Part shown: positions 1-7,691 of the stretch, in pieces
Layout of the letters: every line of letters starts with the position of its first letter
How positions within the stretch are numbered: position 1 is the stretch's first letter
Source: Humibacter sp049446075
GTDB taxonomy: Bacteria > Actinomycetota > Actinomycetes > Actinomycetales > Microbacteriaceae
Length of the DNA: 64,000 bases
Direction of reading: 5' to 3'
Assembly (NCBI RefSeq): GCF_049446075.1
Contig: NZ_JBMSEB010000001.1
Coordinates: forward strand, 310,001-374,000
Notes under the pieces: model-generated
Told to the model about the DNA's origin: nothing
Database searches by the model: none
The model's input: only the letters and a program-made list of their open reading frames with translations
Translations under genes and position numbers: made by a program

Positions 1-645
1 GATGATCGACTCCTCCGCGACGGCCGGCCAGCCCGCAAGCCCGAGCGTTCCAGAGAGCGCACCCTCGTTCATCTGCGCTCCGACCGTGAGCCGCGGCTCC
101 TGGGCGTGCTGTGCGATGACGCCGTCGAAGGCCTTGACGTACTCGAGTGCCCTGCGCATGAGCAGTGGGTCGGCGACGCACAGTCCGTCGTCGGAGAATA
201 CCCGGACCCGTGCGCGCGAGGATGCCATGGCGCCCAGCTCGGCGAGCCGCTCCCCCGCGAGACCCACGGTCACCGCACCGATGGGCTGCACGGTCGCGTA
301 GCCCGCGATCTGGCCGAGAGTCAGTTCCTGTTCCACGACACCGGCTGTATCGGCCACCGGTGACGTGTTGGCCATGGCGAAGACGGTGGTGTAGCCGCCG
401 GCCGCGGCCGCGCGCGTGCCGGTGAGCACGGTCTCGCTCTGCTCGTAGCCGGGCTCGCGCAGGTGGGTGTGCAGGTCGACCAGGCCGGGCAGGGCGATGA
501 GTCCAGAGGCGTCGATGTGCGTGGCATCCTTGGCTCCGTCTCGCGCGTCATCGCCGACCGTAAGTCGGCCGTCGGCGACGAGGATGTCGGTTGCCGAGCC
601 GTCGACGAGTGTCGCGCCCTCGATGAAGAAACGTTCGCTTGACAC
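1..645 (-). CDS. pyrC: Dihydroorotase (partial, cut by window edge)
   Basis: Catalyses ring closure of carbamoyl aspartate to dihydroorotate, the third step of pyrimidine synthesis, in the cytoplasm. Only the first 215 residues are in the window; the family is usually about 430 residues. The metal-binding HxH of the amidohydrolase fold is visible as DLHTHLREPG (His59 and His61), followed by the usual GGYTTVFAMANTSP stretch. The start is GTG at 645, immediately after the pyrB TAG stop (646-648), so the genes abut and are probably translationally coupled. It is the third gene of pyrR-pyrB-pyrC. Identity is secure from the motif and the context; nothing can be said about the missing C-terminal half. 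Confidence 0.95.
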   Translation of the reverse strand, partial: MSSERFFIEGATLVDGSATDILVADGRLTVGDDARDGAKDATHIDASGLIALPGLVDLHTHLREPGYEQSETVLTGTRAAAAGGYTTVFAMANTSPVADTAGVVEQELTLGQIAGYATVQPIGAVTVGLAGERLAELGAMASSRARVRVFSDDGLCVADPLLMRRALEYVKAFDGVIAQHAQEPRLTVGAQMNEGALSGTLGLAGWPAVAEESII

Positions 646-1596
646 CTAACCGACCTCCCGATCGCCTGACAGCAGCAGATAGAGCGCAGCCATGCGCACG
701 GAAACGCCGCTGGCGACCTGGTCGCGCACCAGCGAGCGCGGCGAATCGGCGGCTGCGGCGGAGATCTCCAGACCTCGGATCATCGGGCCCGGATGCATGA
801 CCATCGTATCCGGACGCAACCTGCTCGAACGCTCAGCGTCGAGCCCCCAGGTGCGGGAGTACTCTCGCGCGTTCGGGAAGAAGGCGGCGTTCATGCGTTC
901 GGCCTGGATACGCAGCATCATGACCACGTCCGGGTCATCTGCGATGGCGGTGTCGAGGTCGTAGCCGATGGCAGCCGGCCATGACGTGGTGTCCACAGGC
1001 AGCAGGGTCGGTGGTGCGATGAGCGTGACGTTGGCACCGAGCGTGTCGAGAAGCCAGACGTTCGACCGGGCGACCCGAGAATGCAGGATGTCGCCCACGA
1101 TCACGACGCGCAGACCGGAGAGATCCCTGCCGCGACTCGCGTCGCCGTGCAGGCGTTTCCGCATGGTGAACGCGTCGAGCAGCGCCTGCGTCGGGTGTTC
1201 GTGCGTGCCGTCGCCGGCGTTCAGGATGCCTGCGTCGATCCAGCCGCTGGAGGCTAGCGTGTGCGGGGCACCCGATGCCGAGTGGCGCACGACAACGGCG
1301 TCGGCGCCCATTGCGGCGAGCGTCTGTGCCGTGTCCTTGAGGCTCTCGCCCTTCGATACACTCGACCCCTTGGCGCTGAAGTTGATGACGTCGGCCGAGA
1401 GGCGCTTGGCCGCTGCTTCGAACGAGATGCGGGTGCGTGTCGAGTCTTCGAAGAACAGATTGACCACGGTCTTGCCGCGCAGGGTCGGGAGCTTCTTCAC
1501 CTCGCGAGTGGCGACATCCGCCATGTCTTCGGCCACATCGAGAATGCCGACCGCGGTGGCGCGGTCCAGGTCACGAGTGGAGAGCAGGTGGCGCAT
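646..1596 (-). CDS. pyrB: Aspartate carbamoyltransferase, catalytic chain
   Basis: Joins carbamoyl phosphate and aspartate to make carbamoyl aspartate, the committed pyrimidine step. The 316 residues match the usual catalytic-chain length. The carbamoyl phosphate loop is at residues 51-55 (DSTRT) and the HPTQ motif at 134-137; both are intact. Its ATG shares one base with the pyrR stop (TGATG), and pyrC begins directly after its own stop, so the three genes form one transcript. No regulatory-chain gene (pyrI) is adjacent, as expected where PyrR controls expression. Confidence is high. Confidence 0.97.
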   Translation of the reverse strand: MRHLLSTRDLDRATAVGILDVAEDMADVATREVKKLPTLRGKTVVNLFFEDSTRTRISFEAAAKRLSADVINFSAKGSSVSKGESLKDTAQTLAAMGADAVVVRHSASGAPHTLASSGWIDAGILNAGDGTHEHPTQALLDAFTMRKRLHGDASRGRDLSGLRVVIVGDILHSRVARSNVWLLDTLGANVTLIAPPTLLPVDTTSWPAAIGYDLDTAIADDPDVVMMLRIQAERMNAAFFPNAREYSRTWGLDAERSSRLRPDTMVMHPGPMIRGLEISAAAADSPRSLVRDQVASGVSVRMAALYLLLSGDREVG

Positions 1597-2135
1597 CAGT
1601 TCTCGCCTCCGTCGATCGTGACGGCATCCTCGTCGTCGACCTCGGTCACGCGCACATTGATGCGTTCCCGCGTCGAGCTCGGCAGGTTCTTGCCGACGAA
1701 GTCGGCGCGGATCGGGAACTCGCGGTGCCCTCGATCCACGAGCACGGCGAGGCGCACAGCCCTCGCCCTCCCCAGGTCACTCAGAGCGTCGAGTGCGGCG
1801 CGGATGGTGCGTCCGGAGAACAGCACGTCGTCGACGAGCACCACGGTCTTCCCGTCGATCGACACGGGAACGCTCGTGGGCGAAGGCGCCCGAGTGGGAT
1901 GCTTCGCGAGATCGTCGCGGTACATCGTCACGTCGAGCGATCCCACCGGCGGTGTTGCGCCGTCTTCGATGCGTGCGATCGCGGCTCCGATGCGGTGCGC
2001 GAGCGCGACTCCGCGTGTGGGGATGCCCAGGAGCACGAGATCGGCGGATCCCCGGTTGGACTCCAGGATCTCGTGAGAGATCCGAGTCAACGCCCGGGCG
2101 ATGTCAGCCTGGTGCAGCACGGTGCGTGCCGTCAT
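1596..2135 (-). CDS. pyrR: Bifunctional pyr operon regulator / uracil phosphoribosyltransferase
   Basis: PyrR binds nascent pyr mRNA in response to UMP and lowers expression of the operon; it also has weak uracil phosphoribosyltransferase activity. The 179 residues are a normal length. The PRPP-binding signature VLVDDVLFSGRT is at residues 99-110. The gene is first in the pyr operon, starting at ATG 2135 behind a strong GGAAGGGGG ribosome site. A PyrR-binding-loop-like sequence lies directly upstream (separate entry). In mycobacteria PyrR is known to act by translational repression at such a leader; the same is inferred here, not shown. Confidence 0.95.
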   Translation of the reverse strand: MTARTVLHQADIARALTRISHEILESNRGSADLVLLGIPTRGVALAHRIGAAIARIEDGATPPVGSLDVTMYRDDLAKHPTRAPSPTSVPVSIDGKTVVLVDDVLFSGRTIRAALDALSDLGRARAVRLAVLVDRGHREFPIRADFVGKNLPSSTRERINVRVTEVDDEDAVTIDGGEN

Positions 2136-2140
2136 GCCGA

Positions 2141-2168
2141 CCCCCTTCCCCGCCTCACAGGACGGCCC
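2141..2168 (-). promoter_or_regulatory. Candidate PyrR-binding loop overlapping the pyrR ribosome site
   Basis: On the minus strand the leader reads GTCCTGTGAGGCGGGGAAGG just before the pyrR start. UCCNGNGAGG is the core of the PyrR-binding loop known from bacillus and mycobacterial pyr leaders. CCGU and GCGG can pair to present CCUGUGAG as the loop, and GGCC/GGUC can form a lower stem that takes in the AAGGGGG ribosome site. That geometry suits translational autoregulation. The core match is seen directly; the binding and the mechanism are inferred. Confidence 0.6.
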
Positions 2169-2431
2169 TTAAAGGTTGCCAAACTCGCACAAGCCTATCA
2201 GGCACGCGGATGTGCTCGTGTGCAGGGTGGCGGCTTCTCTCCGCTCGGTTCTCCGCGCCCATTTCCGTAACCAGCCTTCTCTACCGCTTCGGTTTCCGCA
2301 GTCGGCAGTTCTGGCCGCCTCGTTTCCATTCTTTCCGTCGCTGTCCCTCTTCTTGCGCTCGGTTCTTCCGCTGCTGCGTTTCTTCGCGGCCCGGTTGTGC
2401 ATGGGGGCGCCGGTGTGTCGGTGGTGGGGCG
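2169..2431. other. Intergenic stretch between the pyr operon and the HNH gene
   Basis: This divergent region separates pyrR (minus) from the HNH gene (plus). It must hold the pyr promoter, but I see no convincing -35/-10 pair. A short inverted repeat, GCCTATCAGGC, lies near 2190-2203. The middle is a CT-rich run with many CTTC/CCTC words and no recognisable coding signal. A long minus-strand frame running through it and into the HNH gene is Arg/His-rich and looks like a shadow. Confidence 0.5.
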
Positions 2432-2444
2432 TAGGTTCGAAGGT
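2432..2444 (+). promoter_or_regulatory. Leaderless-type promoter of the HNH gene
   Basis: TAGGTT (2432-2437) fits the TANNNT -10 consensus and lies seven bases before the ATG at 2445. Transcription would begin at or next to the start codon. There is no good ribosome site before this ATG. Leaderless transcripts of this layout are common in actinobacteria. Confidence 0.45.
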
Positions 2445-3806
2445 ATGTACGAACCCGATGTGATTGTTTCCGCGGAGGTTGAGGAGGTGCCGTGGTGGGA
2501 GGATCCGGAGTTGCCGTCTTCGGCCGCGGAGATGGCGTGTTCTGCTGCGCTTGTGTCTGCGGAGGTGGTGTTGGGGTTCGTGTTGGGTGATGCGGTGGGG
2601 TCGCAGACGGTGGTGTATCAGCAGGCGGCCAGGCAGGTGTTCGCGATCCGGGACGCGTTTCAGATTGCCCGGCAGAATCCGCGCATTTATGTGCCGGTCG
2701 GCATGAGGGATCGGGATCCGCGGGTGGATGAGGTGGATTTCGCGCAACGGTCGGTCGCGTTCGATCTGGCGCAACGGTTGCAGGTGAGTGAGAACGTGGT
2801 GCGTTCGATGGCGTTCCAGGGCGAGGTGTTGTCGGCCTCTTTGCCCGGTCTGTGCGGGCTGTTCATGGCTGGTCTCATCTCGCCGCAGCATGCCAGGGCT
2901 GCGGTGGAAGCCTCGGTCGGGCTTCCGGATCGGGCGGCGTTTGAGGCGTTTGACGCGAAGCTGACCGGGATCGCGGAACGGGTAAGGGCAGGTGAGTTCG
3001 CCCGTCGCTGCCGGTTGTTGCGGGAACGGTTGTGTGCTGACACGGTGCAGGAACGGCATCAGGAAGCGGTGCGGTGCCGCCGGGTGGTGGTGGAGCCGGC
3101 CGAGGATGCCATGGCCTGGCTGCACCTGTACGGGCCGATCGTGCAGATCGCGCAAGCCGAAGCCGCACTCACCGCCGCAGCACGCCGCCTCCACGCGAGG
3201 GAGGGTGAGTCGCGCACCCTTGATCAGTTGCGGGCCGACCTCGCCCTGCACTTCCTCACCGCCAACGGCGGCGCAGGTGCCGGTAGCACGGGCGGCACGG
3301 GCAGCAGCGCTGGTGTCAGCGGCCGGAGCGGCACGGGCGGGTCTGCCGGTAACGGTGTGCAGCCGGTGGTGTTGATGGATGCTGACGGCCGGTTCGCGGA
3401 ACTCCTCGGCTACGGGCCGATCCCAGCCCAGACCGCGGGTCGCGTGTTACGGGATGCTCCCGCGTTCCGCAAAGTGGTCGCTGATCCGGGCTCCCCGGCC
3501 GGGTTGAACCTGGATGCCAGACGGTACCGGCCAACCCCTGACCAGAAACGGTGGCTGACGATCAGGTACGGGCTCGACGACGACGCCGCACCCTACCTGG
3601 CTACCGGGGTCACCAGCGGGGGTGAGATCGACCATGTCGTCGAATGGCAACACGGTGGCACCACCGAGGTGACCAACCTGGTCCCACTGAAACCACGACT
3701 GCACCGACTCAAAACCGTCACCCGGATCCGCATCGACCCCAAACCCGACGGCGGCATCCGAGTGCGAACACCCACCGGCCACGACACCGACCCACCACCC
3801 TTCTAA
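2445..3806 (+). CDS. DUF222 / 13E12-type HNH endonuclease
   Basis: Predicted DNA-binding nuclease of the DUF222-HNH family, which is multicopy and patchily distributed in actinobacteria; no defined role is established. From the ATG at 2445 it is 453 residues. Residues about 10-280 are the helical DUF222 part. A Gly/Ser-rich linker follows at about 280-308, then a C-terminal HNH module with GEIDHVVEWQHGG and TNLVPLKPRLHR. An in-frame ATG at 2397 would add 16 residues but has no ribosome site, while 2445 has a leaderless -10 box. The gene sits between the pyr and nusB blocks with two other accessory genes. It could be an inactive mobile remnant, but the frame and HNH residues are intact. Confidence 0.85.
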   Translation: MYEPDVIVSAEVEEVPWWEDPELPSSAAEMACSAALVSAEVVLGFVLGDAVGSQTVVYQQAARQVFAIRDAFQIARQNPRIYVPVGMRDRDPRVDEVDFAQRSVAFDLAQRLQVSENVVRSMAFQGEVLSASLPGLCGLFMAGLISPQHARAAVEASVGLPDRAAFEAFDAKLTGIAERVRAGEFARRCRLLRERLCADTVQERHQEAVRCRRVVVEPAEDAMAWLHLYGPIVQIAQAEAALTAAARRLHAREGESRTLDQLRADLALHFLTANGGAGAGSTGGTGSSAGVSGRSGTGGSAGNGVQPVVLMDADGRFAELLGYGPIPAQTAGRVLRDAPAFRKVVADPGSPAGLNLDARRYRPTPDQKRWLTIRYGLDDDAAPYLATGVTSGGEIDHVVEWQHGGTTEVTNLVPLKPRLHRLKTVTRIRIDPKPDGGIRVRTPTGHDTDPPPF

Positions 3807-3846
3807 CAGCGGCCTACGCTGCACGCGCTCTTCGCTGCACGAGCTT

Positions 3847-3858
3847 TACGCTGGCCGA
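3847..3858 (+). promoter_or_regulatory. Leaderless-type promoter of the GNAT pseudogene
   Basis: TACGCT (3847-3852) matches TANNNT and is followed by six bases and then the ATG at 3859. No ribosome site is visible between them. This has the same spacing as the signals before 48779 and 54054. Confidence 0.4.
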
Positions 3859-4333
3859 ATGCATGCTGCAGTGAGACTGGCGGATTCCGGCGACCGAGAC
3901 CTGCTCGATCGCATGATGCAGTCCTATCTGCGCGGCTTCTCCGCGGTCGATGGCCGAGTTCCCGACGCGGACGGGCGCTATCCATATCCGTGGCTGGATG
4001 CCTATTGGAGCGACGAAGACCGCCGCCCCTACCTCATCGACGTCGATGCGGTCCGCCGGATTCGCGCTCGTGCGTCTGACCCGTCCCATCGAGATGGCGG
4101 AATTCTTCATCGACCCGGCGCGGAGGCGGGAGGGCGTTGGCCGCTGTGCGGTAGAACGCTTGTTCGCGCTTCACCCCGGCGAATGGCGGGTGTCGCAGAT
4201 GAGGGAGAACGAGGGCGCCGCTGCGTTCTGGCGGGCGGTCATCCCCGTCCCATTCGAGGAGAGCGTGCTATCGGATGGCAGGACCGAGCAGCGCTTCCGG
4301 GTGCCCGCTACTACTTGCCACCCGAGGCGATGA
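3859..4333 (+). pseudogene. Frameshifted GNAT-family N-acetyltransferase
   Basis: Two overlapping frames together make one GNAT acetyltransferase of about 157 residues. The first frame starts at ATG 3859 and gives the N-terminal half, ending in RPYLIDVD. The second frame is shifted by +1 and gives GFALVRL, MAEFFIDPARRREGVGR (the acetyl-CoA loop) and NEGAAAFWRAV, ending at TGA 4331-4333. The break lies near 4050-4058; dropping one base there joins DVDAVR to GFALVR smoothly. So either one base was inserted in the genome (pseudogene) or the assembly has an error. The 3' end overlaps the convergent DsbA-like gene by 23 bases. The substrate is unknown. Confidence 0.75.
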
Positions 4334-5021
4334 AGGCAAGCAGAGCCTTCGTGTCGGTGATGTCGCCCGAGTAGGAGTGCCCATTCACGAGAACCGTCGG
4401 AGTGCCCTTGATCGACTTGATGTCGGCTCCGGGAATCGGCCCGTTCAGCGCATTCTCCGTGTTCCTGGTCAGCCAGCCGGCATACTTATGCGACTTGATG
4501 CACGAGTCGACGGATGTCGCACCGACACCGTGCGCGAGCGAGACGAGCTTGGCGTCGGTGAGGCCGGACGACTGCTCCCCCGGCTGGTTCGCATAGAGCG
4601 CCGAGAGGTAGGTCAGCGTGGCCTTCGGATCGGATGCCGCCACGCACGTAAGCGCACTCCCGGCGCGCGACGAGTAGTTCGTGCCCTGCGAGTTGGGGTC
4701 GAGGAAGTTGAGCGGATGCACCCGCAGGGTGATGGTGCCGTCGTTCACCTTGCCGGCAAGCGCACGGCCGTTGGCACGCTCGAACTGTCCGCAGTACGGG
4801 CACATCGGGTCGATGTAGGTGTCGACCGTCGTCTTGCCGTCGCCGACGACGAGCGCGCCCTTGTCGAAGTCCGCGGCGCCCGTCACGCCCTTCGGAATCG
4901 CCGCCGAACCGTGGCCACCGCCCGTGGTGGTGGTCGGCGCGGCCGTGCAGGCGGCGAGGACCACCGCGACGGCTGCGGTGAGAAGGGCGGTGACGATGGT
5001 GCGCGTGAGGGGGCGTCTCAT
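4311..5021 (-). CDS. DsbA-like thioredoxin-fold lipoprotein
   Basis: Secreted, membrane-anchored disulfide oxidoreductase-like protein of 236 residues. The N terminus has a basic stretch, a hydrophobic core and the lipobox LAAC (Cys25), so a lipid anchor on the outer face of the membrane is predicted. A Thr/Gly-rich tether follows. The active site is CPYC in YIDPMCPYCGQF (around residues 72-81), and GTPTVLVNG carries the cis-Pro loop near residue 210. These are the features of the DsbA/BdbD-type thioredoxin fold (Thioredoxin_4). It likely helps disulfide formation in exported proteins; the partner is unknown. It is a single gene just downstream of nusB. Confidence 0.85.
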   Translation of the reverse strand: MRRPLTRTIVTALLTAAVAVVLAACTAAPTTTTGGGHGSAAIPKGVTGAADFDKGALVVGDGKTTVDTYIDPMCPYCGQFERANGRALAGKVNDGTITLRVHPLNFLDPNSQGTNYSSRAGSALTCVAASDPKATLTYLSALYANQPGEQSSGLTDAKLVSLAHGVGATSVDSCIKSHKYAGWLTRNTENALNGPIPGADIKSIKGTPTVLVNGHSYSGDITDTKALLAFIASGGK

Positions 5022-5063
5022 GACTGAAGGCTTCCAGGAGTCGAGGGTGGGGTGACCGTCTCG

Positions 5064-5480
5064 TCAGTGCGCGACAGCGGAGCCGATCTTCGCGAGCAGG
5101 CCGTTCACGAACTTCGCCGAATCATCCGTCGACAGGATCGTGGCCTGCTCGACGGCCTCCGAGATCGCGACACCGTCGGGGATCGCGGGGTTGAAGAGCA
5201 GCTCCCACACGCCCATCCGCAGGATCGCACGGTCCACCGCGGGCATCCGTTCCAGGGTCCAACCCTGCGCGTACGTCTGGATGAGCTCATCGATCTCGTC
5301 GCCGTTGTCGATGACACCGTCGACGATCTCGCGAGCGTAGAGCCAGGACGCCTCACGTGCAGGCTCGTTCGCCGCGCGCTGCGCCTCGTCCGCGAGAGCC
5401 CGCGCGAACGGGATGCCCCGCAGGTCGGCGCTGTAGAGGATGTCGATGGCGCGCTTGCGTGCCTTGCTTCTGGCGCTCAC
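5064..5480 (-). CDS. nusB: Transcription antitermination factor NusB
   Basis: NusB binds boxA RNA with S10 (NusE) and supports antitermination on rRNA operons. The 138-residue all-helical protein starts SARSKARKRAIDILYSAD and includes the conserved VDRAILRMGVWELLF and FVNGLLAKI segments. The start is GTG 5480, sharing one base with the efp TAG stop; a much longer upstream extension of this frame runs through efp and is not real. It is the last gene of the aro-efp-nusB series. Confidence is high. Confidence 0.95.
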   Translation of the reverse strand: MSARSKARKRAIDILYSADLRGIPFARALADEAQRAANEPAREASWLYAREIVDGVIDNGDEIDELIQTYAQGWTLERMPAVDRAILRMGVWELLFNPAIPDGVAISEAVEQATILSTDDSAKFVNGLLAKIGSAVAH

Positions 5481-6043
5481 TAGTTGACGCGGCCGAGGTA
5501 CTCGCCCGTGCGGGTGTCGACCTTGACCTTCGTACCGGTCTCGAGGAACAGCGGCACCTGGATCTGGTAGCCCGTCTCGACCGTTGCGGGCTTCGTTCCT
5601 CCGGTGGAGCGGTCGCCCTGCAGTCCCGGCTCGGTGTAGGTGATCTCCAGCACGACGGATGCCGGCAACTCCACGTAGAGCGGGTTGCCGTTGTTCATGG
5701 CGATGGTGACGTTCTGGTTCTCGAGCATGAAGTTCGCAGCATCGCCCACGATCGTTCCAGGCACGGTGAACTGGTCGTAGTCGCTCGTGTCCATGAACAC
5801 GAACCCGTCGCCGTCGCTGTACAGGTACTGGTACTCGCGACGGTCGACGTTCTCGAACTCGAGCTTGGTGCCCGCGTTGTACGTGCGGTCGACGACCTTG
5901 CCGCTGACGACGTTCTTGAGCTTGGTGCGCACGAACGCGCCGCCCTTGCCCGGCTTGACGTGCTGGAACTCGATCACTGTCCAGAGCTGGCCGTCGATGT
6001 TGAGGACGGCGCCATTGCGAATGTCGGCGGTGTCGGATGCCAT
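5480..6043 (-). CDS. efp: Elongation factor P
   Basis: EF-P relieves ribosome stalling at polyproline by binding between the P and E sites. The 187 residues form the standard three beta-barrel protein. The tip loop is PGKGGA (Lys33), the position that is modified in many bacteria. The C-terminal signature GDRSTGGTKPATVETGYQIQVPLF is spread over residues about 142-166. It is placed after aroQ and before nusB, the usual actinobacterial order. A TAGAAT box 69 nt upstream may give it its own promoter. No EF-P modification enzyme gene is nearby. Confidence 0.97.
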   Translation of the reverse strand: MASDTADIRNGAVLNIDGQLWTVIEFQHVKPGKGGAFVRTKLKNVVSGKVVDRTYNAGTKLEFENVDRREYQYLYSDGDGFVFMDTSDYDQFTVPGTIVGDAANFMLENQNVTIAMNNGNPLYVELPASVVLEITYTEPGLQGDRSTGGTKPATVETGYQIQVPLFLETGTKVKVDTRTGEYLGRVN

Positions 6044-6112
6044 GCGTGAAGATCCTTAAGTAACGATGGGGAAGTCGAGTGGTCACCACGCGCCCGCGCG
6101 GACCATCGAGAC

Positions 6113-6118
6113 ATTCTA
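6113..6118 (-). promoter_or_regulatory. Possible -10 box for efp-nusB
   Basis: The minus strand reads TAGAAT here, close to the TATAAT consensus, about 69 nt before the efp ATG and just after the end of aroQ. No good -35 match stands at 17 bases upstream, so this is only a candidate. Confidence 0.35.
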
Positions 6119-6147
6119 CCGGGAGCGGGCGGTGAACTCGCAGAACG

Positions 6148-6615
6148 TCAGCCGTCTGTTCGACCGGCGATGACCTCGATCAGCTTCGATACGGCCGTCG
6201 CGTACCCCGCGACGCCTTCCCCGATCACGTGCACGACGGCGACGTCGCGCACGTAGGAGAAGTGCCTGAAGTCCTCGCGTTTCGTCACATCCGAGATGTG
6301 CACCTCCGCGACCGGCAGCGCGACGCCGGAGAGGGCATCCCGCAACACGACGGACGTGTGTGTGAGGCCGCCGGGGTTGATGACGATGCCCGCGCAGTCG
6401 AGCCTTGCCTCGTGGATGGCGTCGATGAGCACGCCTTCGTGGTTCGACTGCAGAGCGCGAACCTCGAACCCCCACACTGCCGCGGTCTTCGCGGTGAGGG
6501 CTTCCACGTCTGCGAGCGTCTCGTGTCCGTAGATCTCCGGTTCCCGCACGCCGAGCAGGTTGAGGTTCGGTCCGTTGACGAGGAGAAGCCGGCGAGATGG
6601 CGGCGGCTCGGTCAC
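6148..6615 (-). CDS. aroQ: 3-dehydroquinate dehydratase, type II
   Basis: Dehydrates 3-dehydroquinate to 3-dehydroshikimate, the third shikimate-pathway step. The 155-residue length and motifs are those of the dodecameric type II enzyme: NGPNLNLLGVREPEIYG near the N terminus, SNHEG, INPGGLTHTSVVLRDAL, and EVHISDVTKREDFRHFSY. The start is GTG 6615, which overlaps the aroB stop by four bases (GTGA). It closes the aroC-aroK-aroB-aroQ run, in which every junction is a 4-base overlap. Confidence is high. Confidence 0.96.
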   Translation of the reverse strand: MTEPPPSRRLLLVNGPNLNLLGVREPEIYGHETLADVEALTAKTAAVWGFEVRALQSNHEGVLIDAIHEARLDCAGIVINPGGLTHTSVVLRDALSGVALPVAEVHISDVTKREDFRHFSYVRDVAVVHVIGEGVAGYATAVSKLIEVIAGRTDG

Positions 6616-7691
6616 GATGCGACCTCCTGATAGGCGGCGAACAAGAGGCTGGGGTCGGGCGCAGGCATCACAGTGGGACGCGCGATGTCGTCGAGCACGA
6701 TGAACCGCAACGTGTTTCCCCTCGTCTTCTTGTCGCGCTGCATCGCAGCGAGAAGGGTCTGCCACCTGCCGGCCGGGTAGCTGACGGGCAGCGTGAGCGA
6801 CGTCAGGATGCTTCTGTGCCTGTCTGCGACGTCGTCGCGCAGACGCCCGCTCAGCCTGGCCAGCTCGGCCGCGAACACCATGCCAACCGAGACCGCCGCG
6901 CCGTGGCGCCACTGGTAGCGCTCGGTGTGCTCGATCGCGTGCCCGAGCGTATGGCCGTAGTTGAGGATCTCCCGAAGCCCGGCCTCACGGAAGTCCTCGC
7001 TCACCACCTTCGCCTTCATGTCGATGGCGAGTTCCATGTTGCGCCGGAACACCGGGCTGTGCGTGTCGGTGGCGGCCTCCTGGTCCGACTCGATGTTGTC
7101 GAGGATCTCGGGCGCCCAGATGAAGCCCGCCTTGACCACCTCCGCGTAGCCCGCGAGCAGGTCGTTGCGCGGCAGCGCGTCGAGCGTGTCGAGGTCGCAG
7201 AGCACTCCGGCCGGTGCATAGAAGGCTCCGACCAGGTTCTTGCCCTCAGCGGTGTTGATTCCGGTCTTGCCGCCGATGGCGGCATCCACCATGCCGAGCA
7301 CGGTTGTGGGGATCTGCACCAGCTTCACTCCGCGCAACCACGTGGCCGCAACGAACCCGGCGAGGTCGGTCGCCGCTCCGCCGCCGAAGCCGATCACGGC
7401 ATCGCTCCGGGTGAAGTCCGCCTGCCCCATGATCTGCCAGCAGAACGCAGCAACCTCGATGCGTTTGGCCGCCTCGGCGTCGGGTATCTCGGCCAGCAGC
7501 ACCTCGTAGCGGTCGGTCAGGCTTTCTCGGAGCTCGGCGGCCGCCGCCGCCAGCGTGGGCTGATGAACGATGAGCACACGCCGCACCTCTGGGCCGAGCA
7601 GCTCGCCCGCATCGAAGCGGATGCCTCGCCCGACCCGGATGCCGTACGCGTTCGCCCCCGAGACCCGCAGCTCGGTCGTCTCCTCGCTCAT
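6612..7691 (-). CDS. aroB: 3-dehydroquinate synthase
   Basis: Converts DAHP to 3-dehydroquinate with NAD and a divalent metal, the second shikimate step. From ATG 7691 it is 359 residues, a normal length. The NAD/substrate region GFGGGAATDLAGFVAATW and GGKTGINTAEGKNLVG are present, as is the metal-site region HTLGHAIEH. The frame is open further upstream, but ATG 7691 overlaps the aroK stop (ATGA) and begins at the conserved region, so it was chosen. It sits in the aro operon between aroK and aroQ. Confidence 0.96.
   Translation of the reverse strand: MSEETTELRVSGANAYGIRVGRGIRFDAGELLGPEVRRVLIVHQPTLAAAAAELRESLTDRYEVLLAEIPDAEAAKRIEVAAFCWQIMGQADFTRSDAVIGFGGGAATDLAGFVAATWLRGVKLVQIPTTVLGMVDAAIGGKTGINTAEGKNLVGAFYAPAGVLCDLDTLDALPRNDLLAGYAEVVKAGFIWAPEILDNIESDQEAATDTHSPVFRRNMELAIDMKAKVVSEDFREAGLREILNYGHTLGHAIEHTERYQWRHGAAVSVGMVFAAELARLSGRLRDDVADRHRSILTSLTLPVSYPAGRWQTLLAAMQRDKKTRGNTLRFIVLDDIARPTVMPAPDPSLLFAAYQEVAS

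Noticed and set aside
2169..3251. 360-residue minus-strand frame opposite the HNH gene
   Set aside because: It is Arg/His/Pro-rich with no recognised domain and mirrors a plus-strand gene with clear HNH motifs; typical high-GC shadow.
3859..4333. Programmed frameshifting in the GNAT gene
   Set aside because: There is no slippery heptamer, downstream pseudoknot or stimulatory ribosome site at the junction, so a simple one-base change is the simpler reading.
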